DNA from: Cladocopium goreaui | Lineage: Eukaryota; Sar; Dinophyceae; Suessiales; Symbiodiniaceae | Assembly: GCA_947184155.2 (NCBI GenBank) | Contig: CAMXCT020001112.1 | Location: 580,001 to 644,000 of the forward strand | DNA: 64,000 nucleotides | Direction of reading: 5' to 3' | In this document: piece by piece, positions 21,001 through 29,900 of the stretch | How the letters are laid out: each line of letters begins with the position of its first letter | Numbering within the stretch: the stretch's first letter is position 1 | Notes under the pieces: model-generated | Seen by the model: only the letters and a program-made list of their open reading frames with translations | Told to the model about the DNA's origin: nothing | Databases searched by the model: none | Translations under genes and position numbers: made by a program

Positions 21001-23014
21001 ATATACGTATATACATATATACACATTTAAAAAACAAACCTGCAAATTCCCTTCATCCAATTCTAGGGATTCATTCGAGTTGCAAAAGGCCTTTCGCATA
21101 TGCAACGGTGCCACTCGCTGGAATCGAAGCACTGGCACCTGGTTCCCACAGTCGTGCGGAGCGCACTGCTCTCGTCCATGTGCGTGGTAGAAGAAGTTGC
21201 CTCCAAGGCTTTCTGGTTCCAACATGTTACATTTCTGGTAGAGTAATCAGGGGGTGTATCTGAAATATCTTGGGTCCTCCCGAAATTTCCCTAAACACAA
21301 TATGGTAGCAGAAACAAGTAAAACAAACATATTTAAGACAGCATCAACCAAAAAGCCATCATTGACCATATCATGAATGTCATATATATGTCATTTATTA
21401 GGGCTTCAATATGTGTGTCACCAGGGTAGCAGGGGGTTAAGCGAGGACAAGGCTTGGACGGTTCGCACATTTTAGTGTCGTTACAGAAGCCTTGGGACTT
21501 AAATCCGGCACTGCGGGGCCTGGCAGGGTTTACTGCTAGAAATGACCAACACATATCAAGAATACCCTCTGGTAAACTAACATAGCCATGGAAAATGGCC
21601 CATTTATAGATGGTTTACCTATTAAAAATGGTGATTTTCTATAGCTATCTTAAATTACCAGAGGGTAAATAGTATGTGGTCCTATAACGACCCAGAAAAA
21701 TGCAGAGAATCAATGACTTGCTTGAGCAAACACAGATGGCTTTCGCCCGAAAACAACGGATGAATTCTATGCGGCCGCCCTGGAACTGAAGTGGATTCCT
21801 GGTGAGATATTTTTCATGGGGATATTTTGCTTGGAATATAACCAACGAACAATTGTTATGATTTAATTGTGGAAAATACAATGGAATAGAATGGATCAAC
21901 TACAATGGATTTTTTGTTAACTGATTGGTTATAATGGATTATAATCTTATAAACTATCATCCCATCCCCCTATGCAATATTTTTCACAACCTCCAAAACG
22001 GTCCCGAATATTATGTGGTGTCATTATATAACCATTTGAGGCTTTAAAAGAAGCGTTACATACTTCAAAGACCATATGTGCCATGATCCAAAGATGGCTG
22101 GTTGGTGGTGTAATAACCATCTTGAAAAATATGAGCTCGTCAATGGGTTTCGGATGACATCCCATATATGAAATGGAAAATAATCCAGCCATGTTCCAAA
22201 CCACCAAACAGATATTATATGATATTATAAGATATTATAATCCATTATTTCGCCATGATATTGCCATTATATTGCCATTATTTTGATATTATACCCTCCA
22301 GTAAATGAACATAGACCCTGCCAGATGGGGGTTGAAAGACTAGTTTCCACTATAAATTGGTCAGTTTCAGGGTCTATGTTAATTTACCGGAGGGTAATGT
22401 ATGTTGGATATTGTCATCCCATTGTCTGAAAAAAATATGGGTCTATCCCTATTGGATTGATGAGTCCCGACGGGAAAAAAAACAACTGACCTCGACCAGG
22501 GCACATCTTCTGGTTGGTGGTTTCAACCTACCCCAAACTGAAAAATGATGGAGTGAAAGTCAGTTGGGATGATTTTATTCCCAAGTGAATGGAAAGTCAT
22601 AAAATTCCATAAAATTCCATGGTTCCAAACCACCAACCACTGGTCTTTATGGTCAACTCCCCTCTGATCATATCACATAGGAAGCCATAGCCCCAAAAAA
22701 AGTTCGATTTTTGTTCACCTCTTCAAAATGGTAATGTTTTACAGTTCCCTATGTGAAATTACCAAAGGGTAACCCACATAATTCCCCCTAACTTCTCATT
22801 TAGTACATTGAATCCCTATGAAATCAGATTAAATCTCCATAACCACTGGATAGTCAAAAAACATGGAGAATTTGTGCAAAACAAAACAGGCTAACAAGCC
22901 TCAACTTCCATCCCCCATCTTCGCCGCCGCACCGACCAACTCCAAAGCAGAGGTGGGAGAGATGGCAGCAGCAGCCAACGGAGGCTCTGTGGGATCTTGG
23001 GGATATGCATAGCC
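1349..23014 (-). CDS. Family-61-type glycosyltransferase (GT61), multi-exon, minus strand
   Basis: Proposed exons in transcription order: 23014-22906, 21535-21422, 21212-21040, 20096-19952, 18712-18570 (alternative end 18534), 16335-16258, 13947-13851, 13155-13070, 12766-12674, 2953-2843, 1420-1349 (TAG). Every junction keeps phase. Successive GT61 landmarks appear in family order: [20 protein letters not shown] (20.0 kb), [18 protein letters not shown] (18.7 kb), [17 protein letters not shown] (16.3 kb, the I-x-R...RR-I-x-N signature), LTFTEKLGL (13.9 kb), [20 protein letters not shown] (13.1 kb) and [17 protein letters not shown] (2.9 kb). The family usually transfers sugars in the secretory pathway. 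The usual G-P-H-G-A-G-L loop reads A-I-S-G-A-C-L, so the conserved histidine is absent and activity may differ. Exon 21.5 kb is cysteine-rich ([19 protein letters not shown]). Several donors are GC. The first listed exon also has an open frame that looks like a signal anchor ([23 protein letters not shown] at 23010), so the true 5' end is open. Known: the GT61 motif order. Inferred: the splicing. Confidence 0.65.
1468..1593. repeat. MITE-B copy
   Basis: Inverted-repeat element: left end CAAGGTGGTGCCCCCCAGTG, right end ctagggggccccactttg, with the paired interior 'gttggtttataaac' / 'gttataaaccaac'. Same family as 38122-38263. Confidence 0.7.
1953..2030. repeat. MITE-B fragment (left end)
   Basis: 'gatgccccagttcgttagct' matches the left arm of the complete MITE-B at 38122-38263. 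The right arm is missing. Confidence 0.5.
2194..2300. repeat. MITE-A copy
   Basis: TA-flanked inverted repeat, left taccctctggttatttaaca, right tgttaaataaccaaagggta. Lies in the intron between exons 2953-2843 and 1420-1349. Confidence 0.85.
2388..2508. repeat. MITE-G copy
   Basis: Inverted repeat with arms 'gtaaaaccatcgtcatgttt' and 'catggcattgttttacccac'. Resembles the clearer copy at 38396-38507. Confidence 0.55.
2529..2673. repeat. MITE-B copy, degenerate
   Basis: Starts acaaggtggtgcccccaag, carries 'tttatagcccccatgaa', and decays into 'aaattaagggggggcccg' on the right. Confidence 0.5.
2977..3655. repeat. Decamer satellite (GGTTAATCAT)n with higher-order repeat
   Basis: About 67 tandem copies of a 10-bp unit, with unit variants GGTT, GGCT, TGTT, AGTT, CGTT and GTCA. 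The variant order recurs: the block beginning 'ctaatcatcgttaatc' at about 3266 reappears at about 3486, a 220-bp (22-unit) period. Ends about 24 bp from the GT61-gene exon 2843-2953, just upstream of its acceptor. Confidence 0.9.
3839..4300. repeat. Degenerate AATAGCTTAAT tandem array
   Basis: Tandem arrangement of units built from 'agcttaat', 'cgcttaat' and 'ttctaatag' with irregular 15-27 bp spacing. Related arrays are at 7585-8080 and 8962-9212; the three bracket the RCC1-like duplication. Confidence 0.8.
4035..5184. repeat. Segmental duplication, copy 1
   Basis: Aligns end to end with 7810-8961. I count only two indels (6 bp in the ACC tract near 4320; an 8-bp extra in copy 2 at 8665) and about five substitutions. 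Outside these limits the sequences diverge sharply, so the edges are well defined. Confidence 0.93.
4358..5056 (-). CDS. RCC1-like repeat protein, intact copy
   Basis: About 5.7 tandem repeats of 41 residues, each with the pattern S-F/A-F-A-A-I-L-x-D-G-S-x-x-T-W-G followed by G-G-(D/N)-S-S-(A/S)-V-Q-(D/A)-(Q/K)-L. This matches the RCC1-type blade, in a form common among dinoflagellate predicted proteins. The frame remains open upstream to about 5230 without a clear ATG, so a 5' exon is likely missing or the locus is a fragment. It ends at a stop inside an ACC/AGC-rich tract. It lies inside an intron of the GT61-like gene on the same strand. Function of these repeats in this organism is unknown; RCC1 blades generally mediate protein or chromatin binding. 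Whether the locus is expressed cannot be told from sequence. Confidence 0.6.
   Translation of the reverse strand: MTWGNSNFGGDSSAVQDKLRNVVAVQSGYNSFAAILVDGSVVTWGQPNCGGDSSSVQDQLKHVQEIQSTESAFAAILNDGSIITWGDPAAGGDSSSMQAQLCNVHAVQTTARAFAAILKNGLVVSWGDPDEGGNSSAVQAQLRNVYAIQANSGAFAAILADGSVLTWGNQTCGGNSSAVTEQLRNARQIQSTYTAFAAILVDGSLVTWGAPGNGGNSEAVQDQLQNVQQIQK
5700..6540 (+). repeat. Dispersed repeat family (GCGCGAAAAGG module plus ~95-bp module), plus orientation
   Basis: The unit 'gcgcgaaaaggt(t)ggaaag', then 'ggctccgg..ggtcgaaaagta', then 'gagatgagaggg', recurs at about 5790 and 6047. Between and after these are diverged copies of the module ending 'gttgcggcgcgaag'. The same two modules occur in reverse orientation at 11160-11815. 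The open frames across it are repeat-derived and give repetitive basic peptides. Confidence 0.7.
6559..7580. repeat. 1-kb compound trinucleotide tract
   Basis: Successive blocks of CAA, CAG, CGA, ACC, ACG and CTA triplets drifting one base at a time, with (ACCTACT)n near 7110-7215. All frames stay open and give homopolymer peptides, so no gene is called. Confidence 0.95.
7585..8080. repeat. Degenerate AATAGCTTAAT tandem array (second)
   Basis: Same unit as 3839-4300. From 7810 onward it is part of duplication copy 2. The segment 7735-7810 has a clear 33-bp tandem 'taatagcttaataacttaat'. Confidence 0.8.
7810..8961. repeat. Segmental duplication, copy 2
   Basis: Counterpart of 4035-5184. The net length difference of +2 bp equals the -6 and +8 bp indels. 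Its right edge passes directly into the AATAGCTTAAT array, whereas copy 1 continues into unrelated sequence. Confidence 0.93.
8127..8833 (-). pseudogene. RCC1-like repeat protein, frameshifted copy
   Basis: Same repeats as 4358-5056, but the 8-bp string GCACAGAG is duplicated in tandem (8657-8664 and 8665-8672), shifting the frame between the second and third repeat. The N-terminal part (about 8645-8833) and C-terminal part (8127-8660) are each open but out of frame with each other. Otherwise nearly identical to the intact copy, so the break is recent. Confidence 0.8.
8962..9212. repeat. Degenerate AATAGCTTAAT tandem array (third)
   Basis: Units 'cgcttgttctagtagcttaa' and 'agcttaatagcttgaaagc', directly abutting duplication copy 2. 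Confidence 0.8.
9655..9761. repeat. MITE-D copy
   Basis: CTGGTTGGTGGTTGACCTAC ... CCAAACCACCAACCAG with 'gttcccaactgaatgg' inside. Confidence 0.88.
10450..11057. repeat. Tetra- and pentanucleotide tract (TCTA/TCTG)n then (GTGTA)n
   Basis: (TCTA)n and (TCTG)n to about 10660, then about 390 bp of AGTGT/AATGT pentamers with insertions of 'ggtgtagttgtag'. Confidence 0.93.
11160..11815 (-). repeat. ~95-bp tandem repeat family, minus orientation
   Basis: Six tandem units starting near 11178, 11270, 11366, 11450, 11546 and 11639, each with 'gacttggaaatgtgcttcg', 'cgacatctcaagtgcc' and 'gtggtccgcacccctag'; the third lacks 8 bp. The array ends at 11690-11815 in the GCGCGAAAAGG module (here reverse complement). 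The same two modules are in plus orientation at 5700-6540. Confidence 0.85.
12124..12231. repeat. MITE-A copy
   Basis: taccctctggtaatttaaca ... tagtttaccagagggta. Confidence 0.88.
12355..12432. repeat. AT-rich microsatellite
   Basis: (TATATA)n with 'gttatat' variants. Confidence 0.8.
13682..13777. repeat. MITE-A copy, left arm eroded
   Basis: The interior 'aatcaccattttcgatggga' and right arm 'gttagtttgccagagggta' are present; the left TIR is lost. Confidence 0.6.
14230..14380. repeat. Short tandem AAGTCACATCAACTGGGCA
   Basis: Three or four imperfect copies of 'agtcacatcaactgggca'. The rest of 13958-14756 shows nothing recognisable apart from recurring 'ggcacacggc' motifs, also seen near 15460 and 15530. 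Confidence 0.5.
14757..15375. repeat. CAG/GGAGGCAGC compound repeat (family F), copy 1
   Basis: About 620 bp of GCAGCAGCAGGAGG variants, open in several frames as poly-Q, poly-S, poly-A or poly-L. The right flank 'ttgaaagaataatgaaatat' recurs beside the tract at 59320-59432, so tract and flank move or duplicate as a unit. Confidence 0.85.
16118..16220. repeat. MITE-A copy
   Basis: taccctttggtaatttaaca ... tacgttaaattaccagaggg, 38 bp from the donor of GT61-gene exon 16258-16335. Confidence 0.85.
16601..16704. repeat. MITE-A copy
   Basis: taccctctggtaaactaaca ... gttagtttaccagtgggta. Confidence 0.88.
17222..17785. repeat. 15-bp tandem array (TCTGGCATATCT/TCTGGCATTCTA)n
   Basis: About 38 copies of a TCTGGCAT-based 10-15 bp unit. 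Open frames give M-P-D-R or L-A-F-Y repeats and are treated as repeat-derived. Confidence 0.92.
17790..18043. repeat. 40-bp tandem array
   Basis: Units 'gaggtccggcagggaacact' + 'gggcgcggatggtcgtggtt' begin near 17791, 17844, 17884, 17924, 17964 and 18004; the interior spacing is exactly 40 bp. Confidence 0.93.
18044..18175. repeat. GAC/GAG purine-rich microsatellite
   Basis: (GACGAGGAC)n grading into (GAGGAG)n; it directly abuts the 40-bp array. Confidence 0.9.
19510..19700. repeat. TTAATAGTGG-type imperfect tandem
   Basis: Imperfect repeats of 'ggttaatagtggttaat', similar in unit to the decamer satellite at 2977-3655. Confidence 0.6.
20751..20852. repeat. MITE-A subfamily 2, degenerate
   Basis: 'tagcctctggtaaattaaca' with the subfamily interior 'cggactcatggcagggtcta'; the right TIR is lost. 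Confidence 0.5.
20870..21015. repeat. TATA/TATACG microsatellite
   Basis: (AT)n with periodic 'tatacgtatatatac'. Ends about 25 bp from the donor of GT61-gene exon 21040-21212. Confidence 0.9.
21563..21667. repeat. MITE-A copy
   Basis: taccctctggtaaactaaca ... cttaaattaccagagggta. Confidence 0.9.
21718..21801. other. Exon-like island, strand unresolved
   Basis: The plus strand offers AG|AT...CCTG|GTGAG enclosing [19 protein letters not shown]. The minus strand offers CCAG|GAA...CAA|GTC enclosing [18 protein letters not shown] (81 bp). Neither fits the phase of the neighbouring GT61 exons, which join directly. Left as an unassigned candidate. Confidence 0.35.
22098..22211. repeat. MITE-D copy
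   Basis: CTGGTTGGTGGTGTAATAAC ... TCCAAACCACCAAACAG. Confidence 0.85.
22292..22396. repeat. MITE-A subfamily 2
   Basis: taccctccagtaaatgaaca with interior 'gaccctgccagatggggg' and right arm 'ttaatttaccggagggta'. Same subfamily as 56559-56663. Confidence 0.8.
22510..22641. repeat. MITE-D copy
   Basis: CTGGTTGGTGGTTTCAACCT ... GGTTCCAAACCACCAACCA; contains a duplicated 'cataaaattc'. Confidence 0.85.
22729..22771. repeat. MITE-A right-end fragment
   Basis: Only the 'gtgaaattaccaaagggta' arm remains. Confidence 0.5.
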
Positions 23015-23913
23015 CTGGCACGCGCCAAGTTGCGCGCTTTTGCGCTTTTGCGCTCGAAAATCTGCCAAGAAATGGCAATGGATCCATTGAAAAACGGTGT
23101 GAAAAATGGTTCCATTGGAAGATCTGCAGCTAATGGTTGGTTTCGTGAGGATTCCAATTTCATGGATTGTGATCATCACCAATATGGGGGTTCCATCAAT
23201 GGGGGATCCCCAAAATGGTTAGTTTATACTGTTTATAATGGAAAATCCGCAAATACAATGGATGATTTGGGGGTACCCCCATTTTAAGAAACCTCCATAT
23301 AGGATAGTATAACATACCAGTAGTATGAACAAGTCCCTAGCTGTTGGTTACCGTTCGGACTTCAACCTGGGGTTGCTTCATCCCTGTGACTCAAACTCCA
23401 GGTTACCGGGCAGCAGAGATGACCCTTCAGTTTTTGTAGAGTCCCCAACGATTCAGCTAAATCTAATTCATGTTGGAAAGCCACTCATTGGCCCATTCTC
23501 GACTTCTGTAAGTAAGTATCTTGGGGATGTTCAAAATCAGAATTACACGAAAAAGGAGTGAATTCATGGGTAACATCATCTTGCAGGATGGAAAATGGTC
23601 CCCAGAGCCCTCATCATCTTCCACTATTTATTGCTTCACTACTTGGTTTTATCTGAAAAGTTAGGAGAAAAAAACAGGTCCAATGGATTATCGTAGATTC
23701 TCACCATTTTCCGTAGTGATTCAAACATTCCAATGGATTATCATCATTTTCCCCATTAACATTGCAATGGATGTGATAATTTTCCCTATTAACATTCCCC
23801 GACCTATTGTTGTTGGTTGAATCCTATATAAATTCTTTAAATCATTATTTTTCTTGGTTAAATCACCATTTGGTCTCCATCCTCCAATCCTCCAAACTCA
23901 GCATTCGCTCAGC

Positions 23914-26900
23914 CTCTGCATCACCTTCATCACCAATGACCTGGGATCGATTCGTGGCTTGAAACGGGGCCTCGAAGTTATTGCAATCTTAGCCTCTGGT
24001 AAAATATGGTAAAATAACAGTTTGCTATGGAAACCATGAAAAATGGACCATAGAAATAGATGGTTTACAGTTTTTAAACATGGTGATTTTCTATAGCTAT
24101 CTCCAATTACCAGGGGGTAAAGGGAAAATGATGATGGCTGATGATGGGAAACCCCCATTAGTTTCAGGCGAGTTGATGTGGGCTCAACGCCTCAAATCAT
24201 CTCACTTGGTAATCACAGCACACTCCGCAGCCATGAGGGGAGCCAGTTGTGAGACGCAAGGTAACCCTATGTAACCATCATAATCACTAACCATGCCGGT
24301 AACACAGTAGCACAATAGAGAATAGCAACAAAGCAATAAAACCTAATGATTCAGAAGTCCATAAACAATCATATATCACTGAGCCATACAGAATAAGATC
24401 CATATCCATACATAACTTACACTAATGTCATAAACCATCCATAACTTACCGTATGCACCATATATGGTCGTGCAGACTGGTCATGCACCATGCTATGATC
24501 ATCCCGCATCGGGAATCCCACCGCAATGCCGGCTATGCATAAATCCCATAAAAGGTCCTATGGGTTGAAGACCATCCCCCAAGATGGATATATCATGATA
24601 CCCTCTGGTAAACTAACATAACTATGGAAAATCACAATTTTTAATGGGAAAATCCACTATAAATGACCATTTTCAATAGCTATGTTAAATTACCAGAGGG
24701 TATATCATCTGACTCTTGAATGGCACTTATATACATGAATTACCATGGAATTCTTACCCTTACTGGTGAATTCACCAGTGAATTTACAGTTTGACCCTGC
24801 CATGAGTCGGGAAAAACCGCCATGTGTAGATCATTGTCCGAAGGGGTTTTCCCATGGATGTTCCACCTCGTGTTCCATTGTTTATCCTAGGGTATCAACC
24901 ATAAAATCCCATCAAATCCCACAAAATCCCACAACATCTCCAAGAAATCCCATAAAATCCCATAAAATCCCATTAAAATCCAATAAAATCCAATGAAAAT
25001 ACCATGAACATCAATTTTACCCCCATTATTGGTTGGTTAAAGCCAATTGCCGGGCACGGACCCCGAAACGCACTGAGTTTCCCCGACGAATTCGCTCAGT
25101 TTCTTCACCAACGAGGCACGGTGCCGCAAGGGTCCACCGTGCTCCGACAATGCGCCGGCGTAGAAGTCGTGGTAGACCAGGGCCAGGTCAAAGATGCGTT
25201 CCAGGTGGTCCAGTAAGACCTGACAGTAAGACCTGACAGGGACCTGGATTGATGAGAGGAAAAGGGTGATGCATGTGTAATCTGTACCTATATATATATT
25301 ATGTTATAATTATATGTTATATTTTACTATATAGATAATATGTATGTGTATATATACATATAGTATATAATTATATATTGCGTATTATGTACGTATTGTA
25401 TGATATTATATGTATGTGCATGTACCCTAGGCATCGAAGGAAAAGTTTCAGTTGATATTCATTTCGCAGCTGAGTTGAACTTAGCAGCTGGACTTGAAGA
25501 GTACCCACCGGTAAAATAACATAGCTATTGAAAATTGTCATTTATAGTGAATTTACCCATTAAAAATGGTAATTTTCCATGGTTATGTTAGTTTACCAGA
25601 GGGTAGAGTAAAAGACCATGGATCAATTGAGACTTGAAAGAGGTATACGTTTTTGCCGATGTATGACGATGGGTCAAAATGGTCAAAGTTTGAAGCGCTT
25701 CCAACCGGCAAATTCTTGTCTTTCATAGGGAGCTCTATTTAAAATCAGAATCTTTGGGTATCCAATTTTGTCCCACAAATGTCACCCTCCGACATTGAAC
25801 ACATTGCCCTATCAAAATGGCTCTCAAAACACTATGGCTCATTGTAAATACGTGTCAAACCCCGTTATATTTAAAGGGCACGACCGTTGTACCTTATGTT
25901 AATTTGTTTTCCCGATTGTAACCATTTGTTGTTTCCGGTTGCTTCCTTCTTGTTGTCATGGTCATGTTGTTTACTTCTTTCAATACTCAAACTAACCATA
26001 TCATCATATTAATATGAACATCAAAAAAATACAATTGGATGATTTTCATACATGTCAATACTGAAATAGACTTCAATTTGGATCCACGGCCCATATCATC
26101 ATCTTCCGTCCGCGTGGCATGAGAAAGTCGACCGACTTCGAACGGAAAGAGACGACGCTGCAGGACCTGCTTCCACGGCCGGAGAGAATGGAGTGCTTGG
26201 TCATACAGCTCATACCGTTTCAGGTCAGTTCATGTGGTGTGCACCCAGGATGGTTTATGCAACCCACTGAATAGTTTATTATTGGGTTTACCACATTTTG
26301 ATGTCATTTGGAGATGTTTTTTTGGCATTGTCACATCCCAAATTTTACCCACACTTATACTGTAAGGTGAAATACATGCAATGTATGGATTTGGATTCTT
26401 TCATGACGGGGTCTGCTTGGTGAAATGCTGTACATAATGTAAAGAACTACTCCAACGATGGCGCCAATGTTGAACTATCTTGGGACATGCCCCGCAACTT
26501 GGGATTGGTCGAAATCCATTGAAAGCTGGTTGAGTTGCCGGCTAAGATGTTCTGAGTGCACATAACTCATATTGTCGTTGTTGGACATCCTGCTGTTTCG
26601 AATGAGTGTCCGCGTGTAGAACTGTAGATTCTATCACTTTTTTGTGGGTCTAACATACCCCAATCCTGGTGAAAAAACATGATCCCACCGTTCTCCCAGA
26701 TGTTTTCCATCATTTTGACCGTTCATCTCCCTGTGAAAACTGGACCCAGTCAGCTTTAAAAATACAACCCATCTATTTTCCAGGTTCATATCGTTTCCAA
26801 CTGATAAGTTTAAGGGTTGGGAAAACTACATCCCTCTAAAATTTTACGGATTCTCAGAGCTGATGTTCGACGGTTGGAAAATCCCGTATTGTTTGATCGT

Positions 26901-29900
26901 CAAAACGATGCCTGCTGGTCTAAGCACCCATTTTGAATCGTGAAAAACCCAGAGTTTTATATTTAAAATATCCATTTTTGTGGTAAGAATTCCCGATGTT
27001 TGATATTTCAAACCTCCATTTTCACAGTGAAATCATGTAACATCTGGTCTTATTTAACATAGCCATGGTATAGATGACCCATTTATAGATGGTTTACCTG
27101 GGTTTACCTATTAAAAATGGGTGGATATTTCCATGGCTATGTTAGTCATAACCAGATGGTAACATCCTGACATTGCCACCCTTTGAGTACCTTCCCCAGG
27201 TTTCCCCTTAGTCGATCGCAGCGCTGCCGCCCATGTAGGGATCGCGGCCGCGTCCGTTTGGGAAGGGCACGGGGCACCTGGAAGATTCTCATGGCAGTGT
27301 GTCAAAACCTTGTACCCCTGGTGAACATCAAAATAGCTGGTATTTATGGATGTTCATCCCACTAAAAATGGTATTAATAGGTGTGAAGACTGCATGATGC
27401 CTTCGCTTGTTTGTCCACATCTTCAGATCATGTAGAGATTATCACTTGCTGCTGATTTCGGATCTACTCAGGGGTTTGTGCGTGGTGAAAAGGGTCTTAG
27501 TCCGTTGCATGTGCCATGTTGTTGTGATCACATTGGTATTTCGGAGCTACATAACGGTCCAGGTCTGAATTCACAGTGTATGGTACAGTGTGTCCTTGAT
27601 CTTTGGCTGTCGTTTGTGAAGAAGTATAACAGTGTGTGCCACAGCAGACTGGCATGAGCAATCCACGCCAATGGCGTGCGAGCTATAGAGATGATGAAGA
27701 AGAAGGTGAAGATGAGAGCGAGGTTCAGTCCTCGCAGAGAGAGACGAGTGAAAGAACCTCAGGTGAAAGCTCAGGGTTCTCGCAGCAACGTTCTGACCGA
27801 TCTTCGGTTGGACCACCTCCCTCCTATGATGGAGACAGAAAGCCAGGCGCTTGGGAAGACTACCGACTCCGTGCACGACTTTGGTTGCGCACCACTACCA
27901 TAGCTGAGACATCTCGGGGTCCACGCATGTTACAACAATTGAGTGGAAAGGCCTTTGACACCATGAAGTATCTAGCTGAAGACGATGACTGGTTTAATGA
28001 CTCTAGAAATGGTCAGCTTCTTTTGGAAGAGATGGGACGTCCTGATCGGTTTGGTAAGGAGGAGATTGAGAGTTTGTGGAACTCGCTTCATAGACTTCTG
28101 TACTCCAAACTGAAACTGGCAGATGATGATATCCTATCTTTTCGAAATCGATTTGAAGAGGCGAACAGAAAGGTGAAGAAGCATGGTGTGAATCTACCCG
28201 CTGAGGCACTTGGTTTCATATACCTTCGTCAAGCTCAGGTGGATGATTTGACACTAGAGAGAATCGTCACTTTGACAAAAGGGGATCTGACTTTAGAAGC
28301 AGTCATTGACGCCATGAGGAAACTGAAGATGCGCTTGATACAAAATGATGATGACAAAAAGAAATCGCATGTATGGTTTCAACAAGCTAGTGAACATGAA
28401 GATGTAGGTCCAGGCCTAGAAACCGTCAGTGAACACTCAGCCTTACTCAACAGCGTGGAAGACGAGGAGATGGAGGCTTTGGAGAGCGCACTCAGGGACT
28501 TGGAAGACCATGGAGATGAAGATCAGATTTCTGCGGGTGATGCCAAAGATATTCTCATGACATTGATTCGACAGAAAGTCAATCGACCAGTTCAACAACT
28601 GTCTTATAAACAAGTTCAGAACATGAAGAATGAGCTGAAGACTGGAAGAGGGTTTCGCACTTCCCCAGGGAATCAGTACTCTGGAGCTAAGCGAGACATC
28701 CAGCATCTCAAGTCCATCACTAAATGTAGAACTTGTGGAATGACGGGTCATTGGCATCGAGAATGTCCCCAGAAGAATCAGAGAAGTTCCCAGAGCAATG
28801 CCAGCGCCGCAGGTAGCAGTGCACCACCACAACGTGATGGTGACGTCTCCAACAAGGCATGGTGGTCATTGTCCGAAAGCATGGAACAGGAATGTCTCAC
28901 CACATCCGAACTCCGCGAATAGGAAGCACGCCCTCTGTCCTTATGGACTGCCATTGTTAGTGAAATCACTTGTAATGGTTGGGATAGGGGGTATTTACAT
29001 AATGAACCTTCACTTGACATGTTAATTGCCAAACAGCAGGTGTTGGGAAAACATCCAAAAAGGATGACAAAGATGTTGTATCACACTACGCAACCCCTTG
29101 AGCCAGGATCTCAGGACTCAGGACGTGCCGTAGTCAGCCCAATTGCCAAAGGAAAGGCACCACAGCCTTTCGATTTTGCCCAGAGCGATGTGTCCGAACA
29201 CTGTGTAGTGGACACCGGATGTCAGCGCACTGCCGTAGGATCAAACGTGTTAGCTAGAATCGTAGCTACACTGCCGACCGGGATGCAGGTGAGGTATGAA
29301 AAACGTCAGTTTCAATTTAAGGGTGCAGGCGGAGTCACAAAGACAAATCAAGTTGCAGTCATTCCCATAAGTCTTGGTAGACGTCCTGCAATCATCCGAG
29401 CTGCAGTCTTAGATGAGCCTGCTGACGCACCATTGCTGTTTTCCTTGCCTATCCTCAAAGCATTAGGAGCTGTCATAGATCTTGCTGATCACCACCTGCA
29501 TCTCCGTTCAATTGCTGAGAAGATTCCCATCAGCTTCAACTCTCGCGGGCAGTTGTGCATCCGGCTGTTTGATTTTTCCAGTGTTCAACAGAACATGACC
29601 GACATGCCATGGAAACCAAAGAAAATGATCGGTGATGAGTGCACAGTATTCTATCAGAGTGAGTTTTGTCCACAGGTTTGCAGGTCCGAAGTCAACTCTG
29701 CATCAGAAGTGGATGTCGTTCCAGTCACACATGCGCTTGGAAGTGTAGAAAAGATGAAGTCATGTTTCACATTCCCTGATAGCAAGCATATGCCAGACCA
29801 GGCCATGATTCCACATGTTGAGTGCGATGAGACCTCTCATTGCTCGAGTGTTCCCGTAAAGAACAGTAACTCCACCGTCGACCTTGCCGTGGATCAACAT

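Noticed and set aside
22906..23014. Signal-anchor reading ([20 protein letters not shown]) as N-terminus of the GT61-like protein
   Set aside because: Attractive for a glycosyltransferase, but its end does not phase with exon 21535-21422, whereas the frame [19 protein letters not shown] does. Kept only as an alternative.
26069..26222. Plus-strand exon (RPRGMRKSTDFERKETTLQD) with donor TTTCAG|GTCAG
   Set aside because: Good codon bias, but no plus-strand neighbour continues it; the minus reading (LYDQALHSLRPWKQVLQ) joins in phase on both sides. Not fully excluded.
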